A DNA stretch of 64,000 nucleotides from Eutypa lata. Lineage: Eukaryota > Ascomycota > Sordariomycetes > Xylariales > Diatrypaceae. The DNA lies in NCBI GenBank assembly GCA_022661535.1, contig JAKULF010000005.1, positions 1,612,001-1,676,000 of the forward strand. Direction: 5' to 3'. This document shows positions 21,581 to 33,390 of the stretch, piece by piece. The notes under the pieces were generated by a model. That model ran no database searches and had not been told where the DNA came from. It saw nothing but the letters and a program-made list of their open reading frames with translations. Both the position numbers and the translations under genes were made by a program. Every line of letters starts with the position of its first letter. Position 1 is the first letter of the stretch.

Positions 21581-24500
21581 TTATTTTTTTTATTTTAAAT
21601 AATTATTTTAATTATTTTAATTTAATAAATTTTATAAACGTTATTAATTTTATTTAAATAATTATTTATTTATATATTATAAATTTCGTATAAAATAATC
21701 GTTATTTACGTAAATAAAAAATAAATTAATTTCGTTATATTTTAATAAAAACGTAATTTTTTTAAGATTTTATATATAATATATATTTTTTAAATAATAA
21801 TTTATTATAATTTAAAATTTATTATAATAAAATTCGTATTTTTTTTTACGTTAATAAATTCGTAATATTTAATTTTTTATAATATAAATTTAAATTAAAC
21901 TTTTTTTTTTTATAAATACATTTAAATTTAATTTCGTAATATTTTTAAATTATTATAATAATTTTTAATTATAAACGTTTTATATTATTCGATTAATTAT
22001 TTTTTAAAGTTTATTTTTTTCTTTTAATCGATTTTTAAACGTATTCGAAAAGCTTTATTTAAAGTTATTTTTATAAAAATTACGTTTTAAATATTAAAAA
22101 ATAATTATTATAATTATTTAATTTAAATGTTTTTTTATATATTATTATCGTTTTTTAAAATAAATATAATAAATTTAACGTAAAATTAATTTAATGTTTT
22201 TATAATATAATTTTTTTAATATTATTATTAATTTTTTTTATTTTATTATTTTTATAAAATTAAATTAATATAATAAATTTTATTATTAATTTATATTATT
22301 AATATTATTTTTATATTTTATAATTATTAAACGTATTAATATTATTATTAATTTATTTCTTTAAATAATTAAAAGTTATTTTAATTTATTCGATTATAAA
22401 TATTATATTAATAAATTATATAAAAAGTATAAATTATATTTTTATTTAATTTATAATGTATTTTATAATTATAAAGATTTTAAATTAATTAATAAATATA
22501 TAATTAATCGTTTAACGTATAAAAAATATAAATAATATAATTAATTATAAATTAAATAATAAAAAGTTAAACTTTTTTATTAATTAATATATAAAGTATT
22601 TAAATATAATTTATTATATTATTAAAGTAATTTTTAAATATTAAAATTATTTTAAAGTATTTTATATTAAAACTTTAATAATTAAATAACTTTAATCGTA
22701 ATAAATTTTTCTTAAATTTATTATTAAATTATTATATTTAATTATTTTTTATAAAGTTTTTATTTTTATTATTATATTTATTATATATAAAAAATCTTTT
22801 AAATATCTTTCGTTTATTATTATTTTATATAATTTCTTTTAATAAAAAATAAAATTTTCGTATATATTTTTTTTTATAATATAAATAATAATATCGTTTT
22901 ATATTAAAAATATTTATATATAACTTATAAATTAATTCGATTTAATTAATTAAAGTTTTAAACGAAATTAAATTAATTTTCGATTAAATATATTTAATTT
23001 TATATATTTTTAATAAAACGTAATAAATAATTTATAAAAATATTTATTTTATTTAATTTATAAAAAATTTATATATTATAATATTTAATAATATTAAAAA
23101 AATTAACGATTTATATTAATTATTTAATTTTTATATTTAACGTTTTAAATAATTCGTAATTTATTATTATTATTACGTTTTTTTTTTATTTAATATTATT
23201 AATATTATAAAATTAATATTATTTTTAAAAGTTTTTTTTTAAATTACGTATTTCGTTTATATATTTATAAGCTTTTTTAAAAAGTAAATTATAAAGTAAA
23301 AAATTATTTCGTTTTATTTTTTATATAAATAAAGTTATAAAAAAATTATATTAATATAACGTTAAAAAGCGTTAATTTTTATAATATAAAGAATTTATTA
23401 ATTAAACTTTCGTATAATAAATATTATTATAATTACGTTATAAATTTATTATTAAATTATTTTAACTTTAATATTTAAAATAATTTTATAATTTTTTTAA
23501 TTTTTAATTAATTTTATTAAAAGTATTAATATTTTTAAATAATTTATAATTAAATAACGAAAATAATTTATTATATTAACGAAAATTCGTATATTAATTA
23601 TAATTTTTAATTTCGATTGTTTTTATATTATTAATATTTTAATTAAATTAACTTTAATATTTTTTTTAAATATAATAAATTTAAAAAATACTTTTTTACG
23701 AATAAATATAATCGATTTCGTAACGTTAATTATTATATCGTAATTTAATAATCGTTAAAATAATATTTTTATTTTTATATAAAGTTATTTTAAAGTTTTT
23801 TTTTATATTATAATATTATTAATTATTTTTAAAACGAATTTTCGAAATAATATTAAGATTTTTTTAATAAAGTTTAAAAAATTATTAATATATTATAAAA
23901 GTTAAAAAGTATTATTATTTATTTATATAAATTAAATAAAATTATAAAAGTCGTTTTTTCTTTATATAATTTATAAAATTCGATATATTAAAAGTCGTTT
24001 TTAAAGTTTATAAAATAATAATAATAATATTTTATTATTTATTAAATTTTATTTATTATATTTAATAATAAATAAACGTTTTTTTTAATAATTTTATTAA
24101 ATTTTTAATAATTATAATAAAAACGTTAAATAATATAAATGTTATTTTTATTTAATTTTATTATTTATTTAAATACTTTTTTAAACGTTAATAAAATTAA
24201 TATTATTTAAGATTTTTAATTATTTTATATAATTTTTAAAATATATTTTTATACGAAATTTTATATTATTTTTAATTATATTAAATTGTATTTTCGTAAT
24301 AATAATTTAATAAATAAATAATTATTTATATTAATATAATATTTAATTTTTATTTTAATATTTTTATATTTTTTAATAAGTTTAAATAATTTTAAAAATT
24401 ATTTAATATATTTTTATAAATACGTTTTAATTATAAAATCGTTAATAAATATTTTTTTATATTAATTTATTTTCGATTTTTTTAATTATACGTATATTAT

Positions 24501-26670
24501 TTTAATTATATAATTATTTATATATTAAAATAATATTTTATTAATTAATATTAAATATAATATTAACTTTTTCGATATTTTATTTAAAATTATATTTTTA
24601 TTATTTTTATTATAATTATATTATATATTAAATTTATAAAATATATTTTTTTTAAATTAATTTATTTAAAAATATTTCGTTTAATATAACTTTAATAAAT
24701 ATTATAAACTTATATATATATAATATATTTTTTAATTTAAATTTAATTATTATTAATATATTTTATTAAATTTATAATTTTAATTTATTTATTTCTTTTA
24801 TCGTAAATAATTATATAATATTATATACGAATTATATTTTTATTAAAAATTATAAAGTATAATAAAAAATATAATCGTAATTAAAAAAAACGTTAAAAAA
24901 ATAATTATTTATCGTTTTTATTTTAAATAAATTATAAATTTATTAATAATTTTTTTTATAAATTTATTTTATATAAGTTTAAGTTTTTTATTAACGTTTA
25001 TATTAATTAAATAAACGCGGCTTTTTTAATTTTTAATTTTAAATAATTTAAAAAGTTTTTTTAATTTTTATTTATATTTAAATTTATTTTATTATACTTT
25101 TTTCGTTAAATTTTTATCGTTTTTATTATTTTCGTTAACTTTATTATTAATAAAATATATTTTCGATTTAATTTAATTTTTTTATTTATTAAAAGTTAAT
25201 TTAAATTTAATATATTTAAATTTATTATTATCGTATAAAGTTTTTTTAAAAATAATTTTTTTATTTTTTTAATGTTTATTATTAAAAAACTTAATTTTTT
25301 TTTAATAATTTTTTATTTAATAACTTTTTATTTTATAATTAAAATATATATTATTATTTATTATAATTATATAATTATATTTTTTTATAAAATTAACCTT
25401 TTAATTATTATATTTTAAATTTTAAATTTAATTTAACTTTAATATTATTAATATTATTATAATAATATTTAATTATTTTAAATATATTATATTTAATTTA
25501 TTTAATATAACTTTAAAAATTTTTAAATTATAAAACGAAATAAAAATTTTATATAATTAAACGATTATTTTTAAATTATTATAAATTTTATTTTCGATTT
25601 TATAATAAATAATTATAAAGGTTTTTTATATTATTTTTTTAATTATTTATTACGTATTTTATTAATTAACGTAATTATATATATATAATTAAATAATTAA
25701 TATATATATTTAAAAAAAAATAAATAAATATTATAATATTTTTATAATAATTAATAAAAAACTTTATAAATATAACGTATAAAGTTAATAAAACTTTCGT
25801 TTTAATAAAATAATAAAGTTAAAAACTTCGTTATAAATTCGTAAAATTAATAATAATTATTTAAAATTTAAATTATCGTTTTAAAAAATATTATTTAATT
25901 AAGTTTTTATAATTTTATATAAATTATAACTTATTAAAAATTATTTATTAATTTAATAAAAATACGTTATATTTAAAAATTATAAAAAATTAATATTTAT
26001 TAAAATTAATATTAAATTTTTCGTAATTTATTAAATATTATTTCGTTAATTTAAACGAATTTTAAATTTAATAAAAATATAACTTTATTTTTATTTTCGT
26101 ATTTCGAAAAAGTTATAATTTTAAAAAATAAAATTATTTTCGATTAAAATATTTTAATTTATTTTTTTTATATTATTATAACTTTTATTTTTAAATTAAA
26201 ATTTTCGAAATTTAATCGTTTATTTAACTTTCGTTTTACGTTAATTTATTAAATAAAGTTTTTAATATAAAAATTTTTTTTTTATAATATATTAATTATA
26301 AAAAATATTAATATTAATTTTAATATTATTTTTAATATTATATTTTAATTTATAATTAAAATAATAATTAAATTTTAAATTAAATCTTTTAATTATTATA
26401 TATTTTAATTATTTTATTTAATATTATAATTTATCTTTATAAATTAACTTTTTAATTTTTTATTAAATTCGTTTAATTTAATACATATTTAATTATTAAA
26501 TTTATTTAAATTAATTTTATTAATTTAATATAAAATTATACGTAACGAATTATTATTTTATAATATTATAAAAATATTAAAAACGAATAAAAGAAATTAA
26601 AAATTAAATAAATAAATAAAAATATTATTATTTTTATTTAATATAACGTTAATTTATAAAAATAATTATT

Positions 26671-26962
26671 TATATTTTTTAATTTTACTTTTTATAACTT
26701 TAAATGTTTATATAATATATTTACTTTAAGATTTTTTAAAACTTAAAATTTAAAATTAATTAATTAAAAAAAAATATTATTTAATAATTAATAAGTTTTA
26801 TAAATATTAAAATATAAAACGAATTTTTTAAAAATCTTATAATAACTTTTTCATTATAAATTTACATATTATAAATTCCTTATTATATAATTTTCTTATT
26901 ATAAAAGGCTCCATTGTATTATATAATATGAGATTCCCATTATCTAGCCCTAAGGATCCATA
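26671..26962. repeat. Right long terminal repeat
   Basis: The mirror situation of the left copy: its inner start is fully A+T-converted, while its outer end (about 26870-26962) keeps GCTCC, CCC and GGATCC where the left copy has T and A. It is followed directly by the TGAAT duplication. Confidence 0.85.
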
Positions 26963-26967
26963 TGAAT

Positions 26968-28895
26968 ATCTTTTGGCTTGGAGGCAGGATAGCTAGTTAT
27001 CTTATCTTTTTCTAGCCGAGTCTATCTCTCTCCCCCCCTTTTCTCTCTCTCTCTCTCTATGTGTGTGAATGTTTCTGCGTCCGGGGCTGCTAGGCAGTGA
27101 TATGCGAGTAATAGGCGTGACCGGCATCGCTACAAACTCATTTTGCGATGGATTTATTACGTTCTCGTTTGTTATCCTCGTTTGTGGTCTTAGTGAATTC
27201 AAAGCAAGTTTCGGATGGTTGTCTTGTCCTCAACGTAGTGTGATATTTTTGGCGGTAGATATCAAGTGGCAAGTCAACTCCCCTTTCTGTCCTGGGGTGA
27301 TAACTTTCTTGCCAGAAGATTCACTGATTGCTATAGTTTAACGCAATCACCTGTTTAACCTTAGGTAGGCAGTGGCTAATAAGCTTATTCTAGGGATCAC
27401 ATGGGATCCATTTGTCTAATTGGGGGGGATGGACCTTTCCTATATAGATTGATATCACACCCTACCTAGGTAGTTAGATTTTCTATCCCTTGGCTCTAAC
27501 CGGGTCTTATAGAACACCATCAGCCCTTATATTTAAACAAGTTTCAATTCACCTCATGATTTTACCTTCGTGCATTCCCAAAAGCCATAGTCAATGAGCA
27601 ATACCCAGAAAGATTCAGGACAGATAAACATCATAAAGCGTAAAAAGAAAATGGTAAGATGACATTGAAATTACTACTATGGAGGATAGGTTCGTTACAA
27701 CGCTTAAGTAATGACTTACCTACTTACCTTGTATTAGAGAGCCGGTGCATGAAGCTGCTCGATTACGTAACCATCACAATTTCCATGATTTCATCTGGAT
27801 AATTCCCTGTTCTTGATTATCCTATACTTGGCAAAACTATCACAAGGAGGCCTTGTTAAATATTATAAAATTTCCGGAATATACACTATGAATCCCCTAC
27901 GAAAAAATTCATCCTGTCGTGTATAGTAAATATTATGTATATTCTCGAGTAACGCGAAGACGAACAACAAAAAGATAAGGCACACCACAACACATATACC
28001 TAAACAAGCGGAAGAATAGAAGTCGTCTGTATTAAAAGAACCGAGGCTTTTCCGGTGTCTTATCGAAATATACCACCTTTCTAGATGCACAATACATGAA
28101 GCAGAGACAGACAACCAACGTCCTTCCTCCTTCGGCGAAGCCACTTTTTATGCGGCCTATCAAGTGGCCTATCTTCACCGGAAATTCCGCAACCTACATC
28201 AATATTGAGAAACACTAGAGCAACAGGGTTAGTATGGCAGCTAGCATGACTGGTAATTGTGCTTCTTTTATATTATACTTTCATGAAATGGAGTGTTTTT
28301 CTCGTCTGTCCTAATATACAAGAGGTTCTCCCTATATCAACTTGTCCATCTCTAACCCGAGGCGGGAGACCTTCGGGGTCACTAGGGGAATCATAACTTT
28401 ACATGGATCCCTGAGGATAACCCCCACGGTGCTACAATTCATACACACCCCCCTAGGTATAACAGATCCATATGAGAGGAGAGGACTCTCCTCTATCCTG
28501 CAACCAGTTCTGCGGCCCGCTGCTAGAACCCCCACGCATATGTAGGAATACACACGTGATTCCCTCTCCATGCGACGCAAGTATGTCGTGCATGTTTTGT
28601 CTTTAATATACCCTGCTTCCACATGCTCTGGTGGTCATGGGATCTGGGTTGTGGGTCAAGTTGGTTGGTTCGGGTCCTTACCTGGCTCTGTCATCTTATG
28701 TATGCGGGTATGGCTGTGTGTAGCTCACGATGGGGGGGGGAGGGGGTGAGAGAGACTTTAAATCCCCTTGGTGATATAATTTATTGGAGGGGTTGACTAA
28801 CAGTCATGATGTTGAGACCCTTTGTAATTTTCACATTAGGGAGACAATGTAACAACGCTATCAACGTAATATATAGAGAGGCAGAGAGAGAGAAT

Positions 28896-28937
<42 letters not shown>

Positions 28938-28984
28938 TGATGAAGTGGGATTATAAAAATAAAAAAATGGAAGACAAAAAAAAG
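26968..28984. other. Gene-poor right flank of the retroelement
   Basis: Base composition returns to normal immediately. It holds a C/T-rich simple repeat (27026-27058), an ACCTAGGT at 27464-27471, a G-run at about 28730-28746, and a (GT)n(GA)n microsatellite at 28893-28936. ORFs at 27069-27341, 27863-28144 and 28332-28622 lack ATG context or motifs. No gene is supported. Confidence 0.5.
28893..28936. repeat. (GT)n(GA)n microsatellite
   Basis: About 13 GT units followed by about 8-9 GA units on the plus strand; a GA-rich lead-in precedes it. Compound dinucleotide repeat, probably length-polymorphic. Confidence 0.9.
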
Positions 28985-29124
28985 TGTTCTGTTCGGGATT
29001 CGAACCAAAAAAGAAGCGAAGGGTGCAGGGGTCCCAGGGGAGTGGGAAAGGAGTAGAACTGAGTGATGAAGAATGTGTAAATTCGATCCGCGTTGCGGTA
29101 CCGCTGCACCATTGGGTATAGAAC
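28985..29124 (-). ncRNA. tRNA-like RNA polymerase III element (possible tRNA-derived relic)
   Basis: On the minus strand there is an A-box match TGGTGCAGCGG (29111-29101), a perfect B-box GGTTCGAATCC (29006-28996) and a run of eight Ts (28983-28976) just after. The ends GTTCTAT (29124-29118) and ACAGAAC (28992-28986) pair in six of seven positions, like an acceptor stem. The A-to-B distance is about 94 nt and I cannot fold a proper D-arm or anticodon arm, so this is not an ordinary tRNA. It could be a SINE or a decayed tRNA gene, or chance. Confidence 0.25.
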
Positions 29125-29696
29125 TATAGCTACTTCGCTGAAAATTATTATATTAATATGCCTTATATGTTCGATCACCTGCATCCGTTTGTTTAGAAGA
29201 TACGCTTGTTTTTTTGATTGTTTTACCCGGGGTTATCGCGGCGTGGCATGCCCCCTTCAATGCAGTTCCTTGATTAAACATAAGTATCTTGAAAGCAAAG
29301 GAAGATTATTCAGCTACGTATTAACGTAACATGACGTCCAATGGCATAAGAAGAGGTTGTAATATGAATTATAAATGCTTGTATACTAAGTGTGGCACCA
29401 TGTTGCATTATATGACGATGTTTACGATGAATATATATTTGTATCAACCTTTAAAACTATGTCATGATACCTATGCTAGATAAAGAACGATAATCGGCCG
29501 ACGAATAATTCAGTTATCCCAGCCCGCACATCCTCCGTTCATATTTTGTTCCAAGAGAGAGACCCAATTCCATGCTAAACCCGGAGCAGTACGCTCTACC
29601 TATAACCCGAACCATAAAGACGTATAAAGGATCGAATTCAACGCCGTTACCCGCAGACCAGACTAGATCGTAGAAATCCCCCCATCGCTAGTCTAG
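29125..29696. other. Intergenic
   Basis: No gene seen; contains the 3' region of the small secreted protein gene at its right end. Confidence 0.5.
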
Positions 29697-30170
29697 TTAA
29701 TGGGTGTACTCCAAGAAGATACCGCTCGCACCATTGGCCGTGAAGCTGACGCTGCCGGGCTGCTCGTCGCTCGCGATCTCGAAGCGCACCGTCAGGGGGT
29801 CGCGGCACTCGAACGTGTTGATGTCGTGGGGCGCGCCGTAGAACGAGTTGATGGTGAAGGTGCCGACGAGTGCGCCAGGCGCGTTGCCGTCGACGCTGAA
29901 CACGTTGATCTGCGTCGAGCCCGATTGCGTGACGTGGAACCCGGGCTGCGCCTGCCAGAACAGCGTGCACTCCGTGGCGGGCAGGTCGACGGGGAACGCC
30001 TGGACCGACGTCACGTCGATCCCCGCGGCTAGGTTCTTGCTCACGCTGAAGTTGGGGTTGGGAAGCCCGACCGTCGTCACGGTGCGTCGGGAGTGCGGTG
30101 CCTTGATTGTGCGAGCGGAGACTGCGGAGGCGCCGGCGAGGGCGGCGAGGATGAAGGCTTTGAACTGCAT
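29697..30170 (-). CDS. Small secreted protein of unknown function (157 aa)
   Basis: A single intronless ORF from an ATG at 30170. Residues 1-19 (MQFKAFILAALAGASAVSA) form a clear signal peptide ending at an AxA-type cleavage site. A dibasic HSRRT at about 27-31 could be a further processing site. The mature part is Thr, Val, Ser and Phe-rich, with alternating hydrophobics suggesting a beta-sandwich, and has only two cysteines (ATECTLF and TFECRDP), probably one disulfide. No catalytic motif is seen and I do not recognise the family. The GC-rich third positions argue for a real, selected gene. It is the only gene between Paf1 (20.4 kb) and the 33.4-kb gene, and lies 2.7 kb from the RIP-mutated element. 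It may be a cell-surface or effector-like protein, but function is not shown. Confidence 0.75.
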   Translation of the reverse strand: MQFKAFILAALAGASAVSARTIKAPHSRRTVTTVGLPNPNFSVSKNLAAGIDVTSVQAFPVDLPATECTLFWQAQPGFHVTQSGSTQINVFSVDGNAPGALVGTFTINSFYGAPHDINTFECRDPLTVRFEIASDEQPGSVSFTANGASGIFLEYTH

Positions 30171-30324
30171 TGTTGTGATGATTATTGAAGTATTGTTATT
30201 GTAGTATTAAGCGTGTAGGGCTCTGTAAGATATTGTTGTATTGTGTTATACGGGAGTATTAGAATTGAGGTTGTTGCTGGAGGTATGGAATAAGAGAAAC
30301 CATAACTGATCGAGAACCAAAGAG

Positions 30325-30332
30325 CTTATATA
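30325..30332 (-). promoter_or_regulatory. TATA-like element of the small secreted protein gene
   Basis: TATATAAG on the minus strand, about 155 bp upstream of the ATG at 30170. Confidence 0.4.
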
Positions 30333-30566
30333 CTTCTTCTTCAACATCACCTGAGCTGTATCGAAGAGCATGCAGACCAGCTGAACGACAGTACCCGACA
30401 CTGCTAGATATTTCAATGCTGACTGCATTTTGCATAGCGAAAGCCTAGTATCAGCATCACGTTGACTTTTTACGAGCTCAAATGGCGAATAGAAAACACA
30501 GGAGAGTTGCTAGCCTGCTTGAATGGCGGCTTAGCTTTGTTGCTGTCAGCTTTGAGCTATACGTAG

Positions 30567-30963
30567 TAACGTCCGTCACCCCACAACCGGCCACCCCCTT
30601 TGACCAGCCCTAAAGCTGCCATATTTACTCATATATGAGTTTAACCATTTTGGATAGATCTGCTTCATTACAGCTTTCTTCATAACTCTAAACATGTATT
30701 TCATATACTAAAACTTGGAACACCACTCTTCAAGTGATTGTAGTATTACTCTATACTCACTACTTCCCCCATACCAACAATAATAGATATAACCCTATAG
30801 TATTCATATAGCAAGATACTTGATTGGTTGCCTCTACGCTCATCGTCTTAACTTATTGGAATGTGTCTTAGACCAAACGAATGTTGCATCTGTACATATA
30901 CAGTGTTCTAGTGGCGGGAATACAGGTTTTTGGGGCTGGCCGGTTGTGGGGTGATGGATGTTA
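30567..30963. mobile_element. MITE with about 30-bp terminal inverted repeats and TA target duplication (Tc1/mariner-like)
   Basis: The left end at 30569 begins ACGTCCGTCACCCCACAACC and the right end, read inward from 30961, begins ACATCCATCACCCCACAACC. The two arms match at about 27 of 30 positions, and two of the differences are G/A. A TA dinucleotide lies directly outside each end (30567-30568 and 30962-30963), as expected for Tc1/mariner target duplication. The 393-bp body has no ORF, so it is non-autonomous. A short palindrome ACTCATATATGAGT lies at about 30627-30640. Confidence 0.7.
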
Positions 30964-33390
30964 AGCGTAGCACCAGGTTACACCACATAGAATTAAACAA
31001 CTACACCACTTATATCCTCGAGTAACAAAATATGGCAGAATATGAAGAAATAGCGCCGTCGCGGTGAAGCCGGCCGCTGCTTAGCCCCATATTGGAGGTG
31101 GAGAAGAGACATGCGGCTCAGCTAGGACTTCTTCAACCATCCGGGGAGTTACTAAAAATAAACCCGTTGCCGATTGGATGGACTGCTGAGGCGTCGAACT
31201 AGCCCCAACCCAACTCACATCTGACCAACATCGTCAAGCTTCATACACCAACAAAGGCGGTACTAAGCCGCAAACCCAGCTCCGAAGGCTGACTCAGCCC
31301 TATTCGGCCACCGGCAAAACTAGGTGGTGGCTCGGTCAAAGAAAGACCTCGTTACACCTGTACCTAAAAGGGCTGTGCGTGAAAGAATGTTCGAATACTC
31401 CCCTCGAACTGCGGCTATATCGCACTTGAGTGTTGTCTTAAATTTCCTCATCATTGGTCGAGAGTTCGTACGACATGATGGTCAGACTACCCCAACTGAC
31501 GTATGAGTTCGTTGGCCAGCTGATACCTCCATCCCTTCAAATACGAGAACTTCTTAACAATCAAATGGCTAAAGGTAAATTGTGAGTTGCTGGCATTAGC
31601 GAAGGAAAAAAAAAACACTTCTCCAAGCCTGACGTCGTTATTGGTTATTCACCGGGATGAAAGGTGGTGGCTGTCCCGACTCAAAGCTCAGCCCTAACTA
31701 GCCACCATCTACACACCGTCTGACGCCTTATGTGCTTACACTGAAATCTTTACGGTTGGTAATGACGCACTACTTCTTCATTTCCACGAACTCACACCAC
31801 CTCCTAAGTTCTGACTACAAGACATATTTTGTATGATCCACTTGGTGTGAAAGCTCCCCCGTGTTTATTCGATATTGGGCCAGCGGATATACGAAGACCG
31901 GGTTATTTTGAGAGGTGGTTTTGCATGACCAATTTTCTATTCCTAGATGCCATATTCATGCAAGCCTTATTCATGCCGGAATGTTGAGCGATTCTATACT
32001 ACCAAGTTTATTTCGGTGCTGTTTACTAACAACTAATAGAGTGTGGCTTACGAATGCTCGGTTTTTTAACAAAATGCTCTAAGAATATCAAACTTTTAAC
32101 GTTTGAACGCCCTGTATTTTACAGACATTTAATAGACGCTAATTCTATTCATAATCCGAGCAAAGTAATGCTGATATCCATCCAACGTTGTACATTACTA
32201 GTCGAAGGTTAAAACCCCTGATAGGACTTTCGTGAATAACTCAGTGTGAAGTGAATATCCACTATAGATGGCCTTGACATGACAAGTCCTCGTAGAAGGA
32301 GATGAGTACTAGCGCAATGTTCAACTATCTCAACTTTGAAGAGTGTCCTTAAGAGGATGTGACATGTTGATAGCCGTTTACTCATTTGCTAGGAACTAAT
32401 ATATTCCTACTCAAATAACAATGAATAACAAAAAAGACACAAGAGTATACAATTCCTTGTAGTATCGACTGCACTGGCCGTATCTCATTCTGTGTAGTTT
32501 CGTGGTGAGATACTTTCGCTCTGTTTCTTAGGGGATATTAGCTCAGATATTTAGAATATATATATGAACTTCAATGTCAAGGTTTTATGATATATTTCTT
32601 TCCTATGACTACTCGTTATCTCTCACCGTCCCTCTTGTCCAAGATACCATTCTTCGGCAATTCACAGTTCACTAATAAACAAGGTCGCTGCACTAGAGAT
32701 TGATAAGGTTGAAGTTGCATGCAGAAAGATCATCACCCAAGCCGACGGCAATATAATGCTGCTTATCAAGTGTTAACCATAAATTCCATCAACTTCTATC
32801 CACGGTATTGAGCGCTAGACTTCAAACCCAAAACGAGCTTCCCGTTGGGATACTTCTCAGCGGAGAAACTGATGCCTACCGAGATGAATCTTGGCGGCCA
32901 AAGTATCATACAGCCGATACAGGGGAGAATATATCGCGTGTGTTTCTAATTCGCATACTTGGTTTCTCATAATCGAGGAATAGTAAGTTATCGCCCCCTG
33001 GTTTCGGAAATCAGGCTCTAACCACTATAAATCACTTGAGCTAGATTCGCGCATGAAATTGACTGGTGAATTCTAGTGATCCAACGACCTCCATGGAATC
33101 TGGTAAACACCTTAAATCTGGGGATGTCGCGTTGTTTACGAAGTACACTTTCACTTTCTCGTTTCATGCGCGCATGCGGCACGGGGATGGTTGCTGCCTA
33201 TCACAGCGTAGGATTGGGATATTTTCCGTGGTGGAACCATTCCCTTCAGCAGGGGGTAAATTTCCAGCTAGGCAGGTAGCTCTATAGAGATGACTATATA
33301 TATTTATATATCTAATCAGAACCTCCAAACTTTCCAGCCTACAATTGCCATAACTGTAATCTTCCAGTAACCAATCTCTTTCCACCCACC
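30964..33390. other. Intergenic
   Basis: A 2.4-kb gene-free stretch. ORFs near 31324-31506 and 33066-33287 have no features of real genes. A T/A-rich TATATATA-type tract at about 33295-33313 lies just before the next gene and may serve its promoter. Confidence 0.5.

Larger units (their letters stand above)
21276..26967. mobile_element. LTR retrotransposon, about 5.7 kb, heavily RIP-mutated
   Basis: The block is almost pure A+T and is bounded by two direct repeats of about 300 bp (21280-21580 and 26671-26962) that align throughout, with differences almost all C/T or G/A. The first 31 bases of the left repeat match the right copy perfectly once C-to-T and G-to-A changes are allowed. The left repeat starts TG. 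The right ends in TA, readable as a mutated CA. The host duplication is TGAA (or TGAAT) at 21276-21280 and 26963-26967. The internal 5.1 kb has stops in all frames. Residual Cs are mainly in CG or CTT; CA and TG are nearly absent. This is the signature of repeat-induced point mutation. Copia versus gypsy cannot be decided. Strand is not assigned. Confidence 0.88.

Noticed and set aside
21340..26930. A+T-rich block as a centromere fragment or organelle DNA
   Set aside because: The block is bounded by direct LTRs and a target duplication and shows C/T, G/A differences between copies, so a single mutated retroelement explains it better. No mitochondrial gene or tRNA is visible.
27863..28144. 93-aa minus-strand ORF with one hydrophobic helix
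   Set aside because: No ATG start; composition not coding-like.
28332..28622. 96-aa minus-strand ORF
   Set aside because: Begins at a GTG, no motif, no splice partners, and lies in a repeat-rich gene-poor tract.
28665..28676. GGTTCGGGTCC as a second tRNA B-box
   Set aside because: One mismatch to the B-box consensus, no A-box at a usable distance, and no cloverleaf could be drawn.
30246..30428. 60-aa minus-strand ORF upstream of the secreted protein
   Set aside because: Overlaps the presumed promoter and TATA element, has no motif, and a weak start.
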